Positions 11,032 to 21,110 of a DNA stretch of 64,000 nt are shown here, in pieces. The DNA is from Eutreptiella sp. 'Long Island Sound 2002'. Its lineage: Eukaryota; Euglenozoa; Euglenophyceae; Eutreptiales; Eutreptiaceae. The DNA is taken from assembly GCA_964036045.1 (NCBI GenBank), contig CAXIWF010000906.1, forward strand, positions 1-64,000. Direction: 5' to 3'. The stretch's first letter is position 1. Every line of letters starts with the position of its first letter. The translations under genes were made by a program, and so were the position numbers. The notes under the pieces were generated by a model, which was given only the letters and a program-made list of their open reading frames with translations, was not told the DNA's origin and did no database searches.

Positions 11032-13128
11032 TCAATTAAACCCATGCCCGGATCCCACAAATACCTGATTGCAGATGCACCACAGCTCTTGCTTCTCCTC
11101 TTCCTCCTCCTCCACGTCCTCATCTTCTTCTCCGGCCTTCTCCTTGCCCTTCCTTGACTTCGCCTTGGGCTTCGGCTTCGACTTCTTCTTTCTCGAAACC
11201 GTCTTGAATGGCCACCACTTCACCCAACCGTAGCTCTCCGCCAGTGCAACATCCATGAGGTGGTGCTTGTGCCCAAGTGCAAACCAATGCAAAACCCCGC
11301 CAATTGTGGTATCGGTGGAAGCCAAAGCAACACCACCAATCAAACCCCGCGAAACCACCAATGAACCGGGGGGACAAGCAAGGAAAGTGCCATCCGAGCC
11401 CACAGAAGGCAAGGGGTTAGCATGCATTTGCCGCAATGGGCACTCCTCATATGAAGGGTGACCCTCAACCCCAACTCGAAGGGGGCTAGGGGACAAATGT
11501 TCATGAACTGCAAAAAAAGTAGCCCCATCAACGGGCATGTAGAACTGAAGTGGGGCCGGACAACGACCCCATGCAACACCACTGTGTTGCGTCATTGTCT
11601 CACCCTGATTCCAAGCGCCCTCCTCACAGGCACCACACTGCCCCTCCAGGGCGTGGGTGGCACACAATGGCACGTTACCACATGTAACACAAAAAACTGT
11701 GGTAGCATCACTCACATCCAACAACACCTCACAACCAACTGCACCACAAGTGGCATGAGGGCCTTGAGACCCTTCGGGGGATGCAGCCGCTTTGCCGGCC
11801 CAAGGGGGAACAACAACAGGGCAAGTGTTGTTGTAGTCGAACCTGGAGGTACCAACCGATATGAAACCATAAACACGGGGCCGATGGGGGTTTGTGGTAG
11901 GGCAGATGCCTCCGCGATGCACAGTCAGTGCATTGCCCAACCACACATCCCCGATGTCCAATGGGGACATCGGGGCCACCACCCACGGGTCCGGCAGGCC
12001 CGTGTGGGAGGCAACCACAAAATCCCCAGCACAACCATCATCGGGTGTGGGGGAGAACATCGGAAACAAGCAAATAACATGGTGTTGGTCCGGGCCGGCA
12101 ACATAGCTGAGGTTAATGTCACGGTGCCAACACTGTTTTTTTTCCACATCCACTGTACCGGCCTTCACCACAATAAAGGTGGTAACATTCACGACCGGAC
12201 ACTTCCAACCCAAATGAGTCTCCAAGTGGGGTATGAGGACCTCCCTTGCGAAACTGTACATTGCACCCCCCTCCGGTGGAGTCATTGTGCGGCGGGTGTC
12301 ACTGTCCCCTGCACGAGTCTCGGCGGGCCAATCCTCATTAAAAATATTGAGCCCCGCATCTGCCCTAAGTTCCCCATACTCATCCTGAAGCTTGTCCATC
12401 CAATTGACAGAAATGAAGCCAGATTGGAAAGCATGGCCCCATTCCTTGAAATCCTTGAGGTCGTCGACATGACGATGATCGACGACGTCAACGGGGATGG
12501 AGACACGATGGTGTTCAACACCAAAAAGGGGGGTGGTGGTGAGGGGGAAGAAAAGGGAGGGGTGCATCCCAGTACCCTTGTACCAGGTGGGGAGGGTGTG
12601 GCCCTCCAAATCGGCATGCCAGGACCATGGCGATTGGGAGTGGAGGGAGTAGAGGGGGGCGGTGTCCTCCCAATGCCCCCGCTGCACTTGCTGGGCCTTG
12701 CACTCCCATTTGCGCCAGCCAGCGGCCACGTCCCCCGAGACATGAATCCCCGGAGAGCCATCCTGCATCTCCCATTCCCTCAAATACAAACTCATCCCCC
12801 TATTGGGCCCCCCACAGCTTTTTTTAACATGCTCCGCGACAGCGCGGGCATCCGAATCATGGAGCTGCAACACAATAGCTTGCAGATCAGGGTTGTTGTC
12901 AAACAACGACAACAAAGGGTCAGTGAGGCTGTGGGGTTGGGCAACGCCGGGGTGCGTTAGCTTCACCAGGGCCACAGGGGTGTCCAAGGTGGACCAAGCA
13001 CAATTCTCAAGAGAAGGCCAAGACACGGTGCGTGTGCTGTCGGGGCTGTAAACACCTCTGTGCACTGTGCGGAGAGCTACGGCATCGGCCCACTTCTTCA
13101 ACAAGGCATGAGTGCCAACATCAGTCAT
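11032..13128 (-). CDS. Phytanoyl-CoA-dioxygenase-like oxygenase with a Cys/His module
   Basis: A single 698-codon frame opens at ATG 13128 in a strong Kozak context (GCCACCATGA) and ends at TGA. Residues ~334-420 carry the 2-oxoglutarate/Fe(II) oxygenase core: WHRDINLSY with His 335 and Asp 337, a GCAGDFVVASH strand, LDIGDVWLGNALTVHRGG with distal His 404, and HRPRVYGFIS with Arg 418. This layout is typical of PhyH-type enzymes. It is followed at ~461-501 by a Cys/His cluster (CGAVGC, CVTCG, CATH, CGAC) that looks like a zinc-binding module. The tail is Lys/Glu-rich (basic then acidic) and could direct the protein to the nucleus. The N-terminal 300 residues are not recognised. Catalytic residues look intact; substrate unknown. 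Confidence 0.7.
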   Translation of the reverse strand: MTDVGTHALLKKWADAVALRTVHRGVYSPDSTRTVSWPSLENCAWSTLDTPVALVKLTHPGVAQPHSLTDPLLSLFDNNPDLQAIVLQLHDSDARAVAEHVKKSCGGPNRGMSLYLREWEMQDGSPGIHVSGDVAAGWRKWECKAQQVQRGHWEDTAPLYSLHSQSPWSWHADLEGHTLPTWYKGTGMHPSLFFPLTTTPLFGVEHHRVSIPVDVVDHRHVDDLKDFKEWGHAFQSGFISVNWMDKLQDEYGELRADAGLNIFNEDWPAETRAGDSDTRRTMTPPEGGAMYSFAREVLIPHLETHLGWKCPVVNVTTFIVVKAGTVDVEKKQCWHRDINLSYVAGPDQHHVICLFPMFSPTPDDGCAGDFVVASHTGLPDPWVVAPMSPLDIGDVWLGNALTVHRGGICPTTNPHRPRVYGFISVGTSRFDYNNTCPVVVPPWAGKAAASPEGSQGPHATCGAVGCEVLLDVSDATTVFCVTCGNVPLCATHALEGQCGACEEGAWNQGETMTQHSGVAWGRCPAPLQFYMPVDGATFFAVHEHLSPSPLRVGVEGHPSYEECPLRQMHANPLPSVGSDGTFLACPPGSLVVSRGLIGGVALASTDTTIGGVLHWFALGHKHHLMDVALAESYGWVKWWPFKTVSRKKKSKPKPKAKSRKGKEKAGEEDEDVEEEEEEKQELWCICNQVFVGSGHGFN

Positions 13129-13358
13129 GGTGGCAGAAAAAGAGGGCCTGGGAGAGCAAGAAGCAACATAATATGGATTGGAATGGACACATATGGAGAC
13201 ATACATTGCAATCTTGAGTGAAGTATGAGCCTAGATTGGTTTCAAGTGGTGTGCAATTGTTGGGCAAAGGCAAAGCATGCAACAAGATGGGCACAAAAGG
13301 CACAACAATGGAATTTTTCAACTTGAAACAACCACATGGTGCAAACAAATACCCCCAG

Positions 13359-13451
13359 TATACGGCCGTATACTCCAAGTATACGGCCGTATACTCCAGA
13401 GTATACGGCCGTATACTGAGGTATTGGAGCCTTGAGTATACGGCCGTATAC
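13359..13451. repeat. Palindrome array 4 (GTATACGGCCGTATAC)
   Basis: Four complete copies at about 13359, 13379, 13401 and 13436. The array lies between the start of the PhyH-like gene and the right transposon end, so it may include or abut its promoter. A further half-site (CCGTATACTCC) occurs at 13614. Confidence 0.9.
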
Positions 13452-13625
13452 CCCAAGAGCCCAAAATGGGGTAGTTTCAAACACAACATTGACCATCACA
13501 ATTGGCAAACTAGAGGTATTCCCCAAACCACCTATGCATGCATTGTGCATTATACATTCGTACCCACCTGTACATGCCACATACCCCTTTCTCCCAAAAC
13601 CCCCTTTTTTACCCGTATACTCCCA

Positions 13626-13660
13626 GGTATTCCTGGTATGCCAGGTTATGCTCACCATAT
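13626..13660 (-). repeat. Right terminal inverted repeat of the transposon
   Basis: Reads ...GGTATGCCAGGTTATGCTCA then CCATAT, the reverse complement of 6192-6226. The host sequence GAATATGAATATGAGG follows at once, as in copy 2 at 17394-17410. Confidence 0.9.
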
Positions 13661-13676
13661 GAATATGAATATGAGG

Positions 13677-13850
13677 TTTTATAGATACACTTTTATCTCG
13701 TTTATTCTTCACAAGAATTCTGCGATTGCGACATTGATTTGACAAGATTTACCGAGATTGATATTTTATAGATACACATTTATCTCGTTTATTCTTCATA
13801 AGAATTCTGCGATTGCGACATTGATTTGACAAGATTTACCGAGATTGAAT
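13677..13850 (+). repeat. 87-bp tandem duplication
   Basis: Two copies of a unit starting TTTTATAGATACAC and ending ACCGAGATTGA differ at a few sites. The same pair lies at 17410-17583 in copy 2 of the large duplication. Confidence 0.85.
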
Positions 13851-14783
13851 GCACACAACGCATGGCAAACAGCAATAAACAATGGTGAGCGACCCCCGGT
13901 CTTCGGCCAGGGTGAATGGTGGCGGAAAACCGAGGGACCCCGGTATCGACACGGCCCAGAACCCACCAAGGCCTGGGGCTCCAGTGATGCCAGCCACAGG
14001 CGTCGATGTCGCACTGGAACATGCGCGGGCCGCACGCCGTATGTCCCGACCTTTGGCCAGTGAGCACGTGGGGAACAGGCAACCATCCGAACAACTGCTG
14101 CGCGAATGTTGCATCTGGGGCTGGCTTAGCCGGATCATATCCAAGTTGTGGTCCGGCATGGTCGCCTGCCCATGACTGTAATAATTGTAGAATTTTCACA
14201 AAATACTACCACAGAATCGTTTTTGGGCATGGAAAATTGCCATGAACATAAGTAAAATGCAACTTTGATGAAAAATTTTCGCTGCGTGTTTTTATTTGGT
14301 GTTCACTTGTCGTCACACCTCACACTCCCTTACCCACATCTCACTGTACACCACCCATACCCTCCCCTTATGCTCGCTTTCCCTCCCTCCCTCACTCCTT
14401 ACTTTGTTGTACTCTTTGGTGTTAATGATAATAATAACAAGAATACAACATAACACAACTACTAGTATGAGCGGATATCCATTAAAAAGGCTAAAAGGGA
14501 TGAAAAGGGAAGCACAAATTAGCACAATAATGCACAACACCAGCATCATAATCACTTTCCCTTCCTTGCCATTCCCTCTGCGCAGCTATGTGGGTGGGGC
14601 AGATGTGGCCACTCGGGGTCCGTGTTCGTCAAAAACGGCCCCCGTCAAGCAAATTGTCTCCACTTCCACACTACATGTACATCCCCATGCGCACCTATTC
14701 GGGAACCCTAGCTGGGACATAGCTCCATAAATTTGTGGCGGGCCCACTTGAGAAAGCACGCATGCATGCATGAGCAAGCATGT
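13851..14783. other. Flank B of the duplicated unit, no gene recognised
   Basis: Several short frames are open on both strands (for example 13836-14199 minus), but none resembles a known protein and they overlap one another. 14185-14350 is a diverged copy of 22495-22670, so this stretch contains an interspersed repeat. The same sequence lies at 17584-18543. Confidence 0.5.
14185..14350 (+). repeat. Interspersed repeat shared with 22495-22670
   Basis: Common blocks include GAATTTTCACA, ACTACCACAG, TTGGTGTTCACTTGTCGT and CACTCCCTT, in the same order with gaps. A third copy is at 17944-18109 by duplication. Probably an old mobile-element remnant. Confidence 0.65.
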
Positions 14784-15461
14784 TCATGTACATGTCATTT
14801 CTACAATCAACACACGTAGGATGCCAGCATAATTGGTGATAAGTTCAGCGCGGTCGTCACAGAAAATCAGTCTTAGTTCACGCGCCAGGGCCCACAGCTC
14901 TGCAAGTTGTGCAGAGAGGTGCCCACCAATGGGCACGCCTCTATCTCCTTGCCGTAGGAGCAGTGGGCCCAGCGTGAGCCCTGTGTTGCAGTTCAGATCC
15001 CAGGTGACAAAATCCACGAGCTCTGCCCTGGTGAGGACCCGAAAATCGTCACTGCTGGCCGTTCCTAGTCGATCCAGGGTCTTCTCCCCAGATTTGTGCA
15101 GGGAGAAAAACTCTGCAGAGCCCCGCTTTTCCCGCTCCAGGAGATCAAACAGGGAATTCAGGGAGGGAACAACCTCACTCTTGGGGATATGCCAAAACAT
15201 ATCCGTCATGTCGGCTTCATCAGGGCGCACTGTGCACCACACAGGCAATGTGCGCCCCAGGGCAGCCAACATGTCGCGTACCCCCAGCATACTAGGCATA
15301 CCCAAGGTCTGAAAATGGCGATATACCTCATTAACAACCAACTGCAAACTACGGCTGATCAAGCGCGCGTAAGAACGGAGGATGTGAAATTTAAAGGAGA
15401 CAATATCCCGCCACTTAGCACAAGCTTCTGCACCCTGCTCCACTGTCTTCCATTTCTATTA
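14784..15461 (-). pseudogene. RT exon, 5' part only (duplication copy 2)
   Basis: Identical to the first ~205 codons of the RT at 3988-5634, including motifs A and B, then cut at the duplication joint at 14835; the last 17 codons (after AELIT) are foreign. It lacks the RFRDN segment and the thumb, so it cannot encode a working RT by itself. Confidence 0.85.
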
Positions 15462-15857
15462 CATAATCGTTCCCATCTAACATTTATCGGCCTGAAAACT
15501 CGGCCCCCCAGGAGCGAAGTATGACCCGTTCGCTTCGCTCCTACAGGGCCGAGATTTCAGGACGATAATCATTACCTACTAACGATTACTTAAAAGTGTT
15601 AGGTAGAGGGGCGAGATTTCAGGACGATAATCGTTACCTCCATATGAGCGCCACATGCCCCATCCCTCCTGAAGCATGTGCAAGGCAAAGCAAAGGGAGT
15701 GAAAGCTTGAGAACCACATAGGGCATGGAAAAAAACCCATACTAGAAAAAAAAGTCCCACTGTACACATTAGTTGTGAGGTTTGGGTTCTTGAGGGTTAG
15801 CATGCAACAATACACATGTTAGTTGAAATTTAGCGATAGATCGATAGATAGATAGGC

Positions 15858-16371
15858 CTACTCCTTGGCCTCAAGACAACAAGGGCCCACCCCATCCTCC
15901 GGCTTCACAGTGGAGCTATGGAAGCATTTCTCATGAAAAGGGGCATTGCAAGCATTGCATTGAACACGGTTACCACCACGCAATGGCCGCAAAACAAAAA
16001 TTTCCGTAGAACACTTGTAGCAAATGTTCTCGCGAGGCGCAGTCCGAGGAGGAAACCACGGTCGGCGCATCTTCCTAAATGGTTGAGGAGTATTGGACAA
16101 GTCCTGATTCACAGGGGAATCTGCAGGTGCTGTGGGTGCTGCCCAAGCTGCTGTACGATAGCTTTCTCTAGCCTCAGCAAAGGACCTTTTGAGTGAGACC
16201 TGTGTCAATGGGTGCTCATCATAGTCCCACTCTGAATCAGAAGACACCACCACAACGTCATTAGCAAGGAGATCCACGGATTCAGCAATAGACAAAGCAT
16301 CAGAGGCCGCACTACCCTTGTTAGGGGAGTGGCAAGCACGGCGAGAAACGGTGCACAAGAACAGCTGCTCA
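15858..16371 (-). CDS. PHD-finger-like exon
   Basis: Open frame of about 170 codons after a possible 3' splice site (TGTGTGAGCAG at 16372), ending TAG. The first 100 residues are acidic and disordered (VVVVSSDSEWDYDEHP). The end is Cys/His-rich: CYKC, 16 residues, CNAC, 4 residues, His, 2 residues, Cys, then a CC pair, close to the C4HC3 pattern of a PHD finger but with the last metal pair degenerate. PHD fingers read histone tails and also occur in the first ORF of some LINEs. It lies about 400 bp upstream of the RT in the same direction, so it may be the companion ORF of that retroelement. Confidence 0.6.
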
Positions 16372-16770
16372 CACAGGTGTCAATGGTGGTGGCAACCCAG
16401 CATCAAACATGTTTTCCATCCTTTTGGACATGATGTCTACAAATTGTCTACAAATTGAGGAGATATGGGTTTTGCCGAGTAATTTGCCTCAAATTTGACG
16501 AAAATTGTTGTGGAAATGATTAGAAACCACCAGAAGATGATGCGAGGTTGTTTTTGCAACCAATTTTTCTTGTTGTACGCAAATACAGCATTTTGTCATT
16601 TGTTACTCTTGTCATGACGATGTCCTCATTGACAACCGCGGTTACTTTCGGTTACCAAAACGGTTTTTTCGGTTGAAAATTGAAAATTTTACCCAATAGG
16701 CTCATTGGAACCGGCTCAAAAAGCCGGTTTTATTGATTGGTCACAACCCCGGGTGCTTTGGCGGTTGGCC
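16372..16770. other. A/T-rich spacer with GGTTTT/AACCG inverted motifs
   Basis: No gene seen. 16640-16735 contains several short CGGTT/AACCG inversions (AACCGCGGTT, AAACGGTTTTTTCGGTT, AACCGGCTC...AGCCGGTTTT). It may be regulatory sequence upstream of the PHD exon. Confidence 0.4.
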
Positions 16771-16922
16771 GAGATTTTAGGACGACAATCGTTACCTCTA
16801 GCTTGGTTCCCCCAGATTTCAGGACGATAATCGTTACCTCTGGATTGGTCCCTCCAGATTTCAGGACGATAATCGTTACCTCTCCCGCGAGACGGAGGTA
16901 ACGATTATCGTCCTGAAATCTC
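16771..16922. repeat. Four 28-bp repeats, the last two forming a 27-bp stem
   Basis: Direct copies at 16771-16798, 16813-16840 and 16855-16882 are followed by an inverted copy at 16896-16922. The last two are separated by 13 bp (TCCCGCGAGACGG), giving a near-perfect hairpin or cruciform. Confidence 0.85.
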
Positions 16923-16945
16923 GCCCCTAGCTAACACTTTTAAGT

Positions 16946-17393
16946 TGACAACACAAGGCATGGCACTCAAGCTAGCCAAAAGTGTTCTAGATTTGGTACT
17001 ACCTTGTGTTCTTGTGTTAACATAGTCTATTTAGGAGCAACAAACCACCCCCACCCCAAGTACCATTGAGGTTTCGTGACGCCGTGGATTCCACGGATCG
17101 TGGCCCAGCCCCCCCCCGCCCCAGAAGGATTCTGCGGATTTTGCGGATTCAGTGGATTTTGGGATGAAAACCGTCCCCCATGGAGTGTTCAAGGCATGTG
17201 TGACATGCACAAACTACACATACAAGCAAACACCGGCAGACCAAGGCATTTTACTCGCAAGCACCCTTCAAGATTGCAAGCACCCTTCAAGAGTTCTTCA
17301 CTGTGTATTGCAATTATTTCGCACCAGGTGTCAATTTGCCAATGTTTGGCCAATTGAATTTCAAGAATCTTGTCTGCTCCCCACAATGAATAT
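16946..17393. other. Spacer, no gene recognised
   Basis: Contains a small GTGGATTCCACGGATCGTGG inversion at 17081-17102 and a C run. A plus frame (17076-17357) is open but resembles nothing known. The segment is missing from copy 1, where the transposon sits. Confidence 0.4.
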
Positions 17394-18595
17394 GAATATG
17401 AATATGAGGTTTTATAGATACACTTTTATCTCGTTTATTCTTCACAAGAATTCTGCGATTGCGACATTGATTTGACAAGATTTACCGAGATTGATATTTT
17501 ATAGATACACATTTATCTCGTTTATTCTTCATAAGAATTCTGCGATTGCGACATTGATTTGACAAGATTTACCGAGATTGAATGCACACAACGCATGGCA
17601 AACAGCAATAAACAATGGTGACCGACCCCCGGTCTTCGGCCAGGGTGAATGGTGGCCTGACTCGGCCAGGGTGAATGGTGGCGGAAAACCGAGGGACCCC
17701 GGTATCGACACGGCCCAGAACCCACGAAGGCCTGGGGCTCCAGTGATGCCAGCCACAGGCGTCGATGTCGCACTGGAACATGCGCGGGCCGCACGCCGTA
17801 TGTCCTGACCTTTGGCCAGTGAGCACGTGGGGAACAGGCAACCATCCGAACAACTGCTGCGCGAATGTTGCATCTGGGGCTGGCTTAGCCGGATCATATC
17901 CAAGTTGTGGTCCGGCATGGTCGCCTGCCCATGACTGTAATAATTGTAGAATTTTCACAAAATACTACCACAGAATCGTTTTTGGGCATGGAAAATTGCC
18001 ATGAACATAAGTAAAATGCAACTTTGATGAAAAATTTTCGCTGCGTGTTTTTATTTGGTGTTCACTTGTCGTCACACCTCACACTCCCTTACCCACATCT
18101 CACTGTACACCACCCATACCCTCCCCTTATGCTCGCTTTCCCTCCCTCCCTCACTCCTTACTTTGTTGTACTCTTTGGTGTTAATGATAATAATAACAAG
18201 AATACAACATAACACAACTACTAGTATGAGCGGATATCCATTAAAAAGGCTAAAAGGGATGAAAAGGGAAGCACAAATTAGCACAATAATGCACAACACC
18301 AGCATCATAATCACTTTCCCTTCCTTGCCATTCCCTCTGCGCAGCTATGTGGGTGGGGCAGATGTGGCCACTCGGGGTCCGTGTTCGTCAAAAACGGCCC
18401 CCGTCAAGCAAATTGTCTCCACTTCCACACTACATGTACATCCCCATGCGCACCTATTCGGGAACCCTAGCTGGGACATAGCTCCATAAATTTGTGGCGG
18501 GCCCACTTGAGAAAGCACGCATGCATGCATGAGCAAGCATGTTCATGTACATGTCATTTCTACAATCAACACACGTAGGATGCCAGCATAATTGG

Positions 18596-18734
18596 CGTGT
18601 TGGTTTCACATGCATGCCTTTACCCTTGTTTCACATACACACACCTTTGACTACCTTCTACATATACACTTGGTTCACATGCATGTACCTTTATTTGCTT
18701 CGTTCTTACACTTCTTTTTCCATGTGTGTACCTT
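18596..18734 (+). repeat. Diverged CATGCATG..TACCTTTGTTT repeats
   Basis: Four loose copies of a 40-50-bp unit ending ACCTTTGTTTGC or similar, related to the tandem repeat at 19598-19998. No coding support. Confidence 0.55.
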
Positions 18735-18869
18735 TGTTTGCGCGTGTGGTGATACCGGACATTGTTGTCATGCGCTTTCCTTTTTGCACCAGCCTTATGA
18801 ATACAGGGCTGGGGAAAATTTCGCGACGGGAATATTTCGCTGTGGGAAATTTCATGTTTCAAATGTGTG

Positions 18870-18935
18870 CGAAATTTCCCGCTCAATTTTCAGGCTGCTG
18901 TGCGAAATAAACCCGGTGCGTAATTTAGCCACAAT
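18870..18935 (+). repeat. Short interspersed repeat shared with 19498-19560
   Basis: GCGAAATTTCCCGCTCAATT, TTTCAGGC and TGTGCGAAATAAACCCGG occur in the same order in both copies. A looser relative (GGGAAAATTTCGCC...) occurs at 43307-43385 and 43575-43620. Confidence 0.7.
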
Positions 18936-19265
18936 GCTTGATCAAGAGTCATTTGAAATGCGACAAAGATCAGTTGCACCGTACAAAACAGAGAGGAAGT
19001 TTGGGCACAAAATGCCACTGCTTGCATGCCTCCTCCTTGTGCCGCTTCTTCTTATCTACACCTGCACTTGGGACACACGGCTTGGTCTTTTCTGTGGCAG
19101 GGTCGCTGTCACTGCCACTATCACTATCACTGTCACAGGTGCAGATTTGGATAGAGAGGACTAACAAGAGGCGCCCTCTCCTGTGCTCTTGACCAGAAGA
19201 TGTGTTGCAATGTATGCCACTGCTAACAGTCCAAAAAAGCGCCAGAAAAAGCGCCACCGAAAGCG
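18936..19265. other. Spacer, no gene recognised
   Basis: Short frames exist on both strands, including a hydrophobic stretch at 19015-19060 and a GACAGTGATAG-type repeat at 19105-19140, but none is supported as a gene. Confidence 0.4.
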
Positions 19266-19268
19266 CCC

Positions 19269-19325
19269 GGGAACCGAACCAACGCCACCTCAGGTGAGAA
19301 TGTAGGTGCATACCACTAGGCTATC
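19269..19325 (-). repeat. tRNA-derived SINE head (Pol III A and B boxes)
   Basis: On the minus strand, TAGCCTAGTGGT (19313-19324) matches the A-box consensus TRGCNNAGYNGG and GGTTCGGTTCC (19270-19280) matches the B box with one change; the spacing is about 33 bp. A full tRNA cloverleaf cannot be drawn with confidence, so a SINE or decayed tRNA is more likely than a functional tRNA. Confidence 0.5.
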
Positions 19326-19597
19326 ACATGACTATGCTTCAGTAGTGGTTATGGGTAACATAGATTCCGGACAGGCTTCCAAAAAAAACACACATACTTT
19401 GGGTTTGGGGTCACTATGCAAAGCCTTGGTGATGGTTTTTTTTTACCAAAGATGGTCCGCCCGGTACACTGGCTCGTACAGTGGACAATCCTGGAAGGTG
19501 CGAAATTTCCCGCTCAATTTTCAGGCCACTGTGCGAAATAAACCCGGCGCGAAATTTTCTCCTTCTCTATGCACGTACCTTTGTTTGCTTCGTTTGT

Positions 19598-19997
19598 GCA
19601 CTCGGTCTACATGCACTTCCCATAACTTGCCTCATTTTTACACTCGTTCTGCATGCACGTACCTTTGTTTGCATTGTTGTTGCAATCGTTCCACATACAA
19701 GTACCTTTGCTTCGCTTCTACACTTGTTTTGCAACGTTAGTGCTCACGCTTGCGTGCATTGCTTGATTGACTTTGTTTGCATTTACCTTTGTTTACGAAG
19801 TGTATGCACTCGGTCTACATGCACTTCCCATAGCTTGCCTCATTTTTACACTCGTTCTACATGCACGTACCTTTGTTTGCATTGTCGTTGCACTCGTTCC
19901 ACATACAAGTACCTTCGCTTCGCTTCTACACTTGTTTTGCAATAGTAGTGCTGACGCTTGCGTGCATTGCTTGATTGACTTTGTTTGCATTTACCTT

Positions 19998-19998
<1 letters not shown>
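19598..19998 (+). repeat. ~208-bp tandem repeat, two units
   Basis: Units begin TGCACTCGGTCTACATGCAC at 19598 and 19806 and contain internal sub-repeats of ACGTACCTTTGTTTGC and CTTCTACACTTGTTTTGCAA. The second unit ends where the GA element begins (19998). No coding support. Confidence 0.85.

Positions 19999-21110
<1,112 letters not shown>

Larger units (their letters stand above)
6192..13660 (-). mobile_element. 7.47-kb DNA transposon carrying oxygenase-like genes
   Basis: The ends are inverted repeats matching at 34 of 35 positions. All supported genes inside are on the minus strand: a PhyH-like oxygenase (11032-13128), a coiled-coil protein (9383-10501), an oxygenase-like C-terminal region (8768-9397) and a DDE-transposase-like protein (6742-8551). 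Four arrays of GTATACGGCCGTATAC lie between genes and next to both ends. Comparison with copy 2 of the duplication shows the block is an insertion replacing about 1.37 kb of host sequence, so no normal target-site duplication can be read; the exact border is ambiguous by about 3 bp in TAT/ATA. Gene content recalls the eukaryotic KDZ transposons, which can carry TET/JBP oxygenase genes, but the superfamily is not established. Confidence 0.85.
5008..14836. other. Tandem duplication, copy 1 (interrupted by a transposon)
   Basis: 5008-6192 matches 14835-16019 with no length change and apparent identity. 13661-14836 matches 17394-18595 with a few substitutions and one 26-bp indel. Copy 2 follows copy 1 directly. 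The new joint at 14835 (AATTGG|TGATAAG) shares only GG between the two breakpoints, as expected for a microhomology-type tandem duplication. In copy 1 the middle 1.37 kb of the unit is replaced by the transposon at 6192-13660. Confidence 0.85.
15587..16945. mobile_element. Possible element bounded by ~50-bp inverted repeats, contains the PHD exon
   Basis: The left side (15587-15640, ACTTAAAAGTGTTAGGTAGA... then the 28-bp repeat) recurs in inverted orientation at 16896-16945. The enclosed 1.36 kb holds the PHD-finger exon on the minus strand. This could be a small DNA element, or simply a pair of palindromic control regions around a retroelement's first gene. No target duplication could be identified. 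Confidence 0.4.
14837..18595. other. Tandem duplication, copy 2 (uninterrupted)
   Basis: This 3.76-kb unit runs from TGATAAGTTC to CATAATTGG. It keeps the middle 1.37 kb that copy 1 has lost and so shows the pre-insertion arrangement. It differs from copy 1 by about four substitutions and a 26-bp tandem duplication near 17652 in the right flank; the left flank appears unchanged. Confidence 0.85.

Noticed and set aside
11458-12960. 500-codon plus-strand frame opposite the PhyH-like gene
   Set aside because: Antisense shadow; the minus-strand frame has the Kozak start and catalytic motifs.
6192-13660. Assignment of the transposon to the KDZ superfamily or to a Tc1-like group
   Set aside because: The gene content is suggestive and the TA-rich border is compatible, but without a resolved third acidic residue, a target duplication or homologue search, a named superfamily would be a guess.
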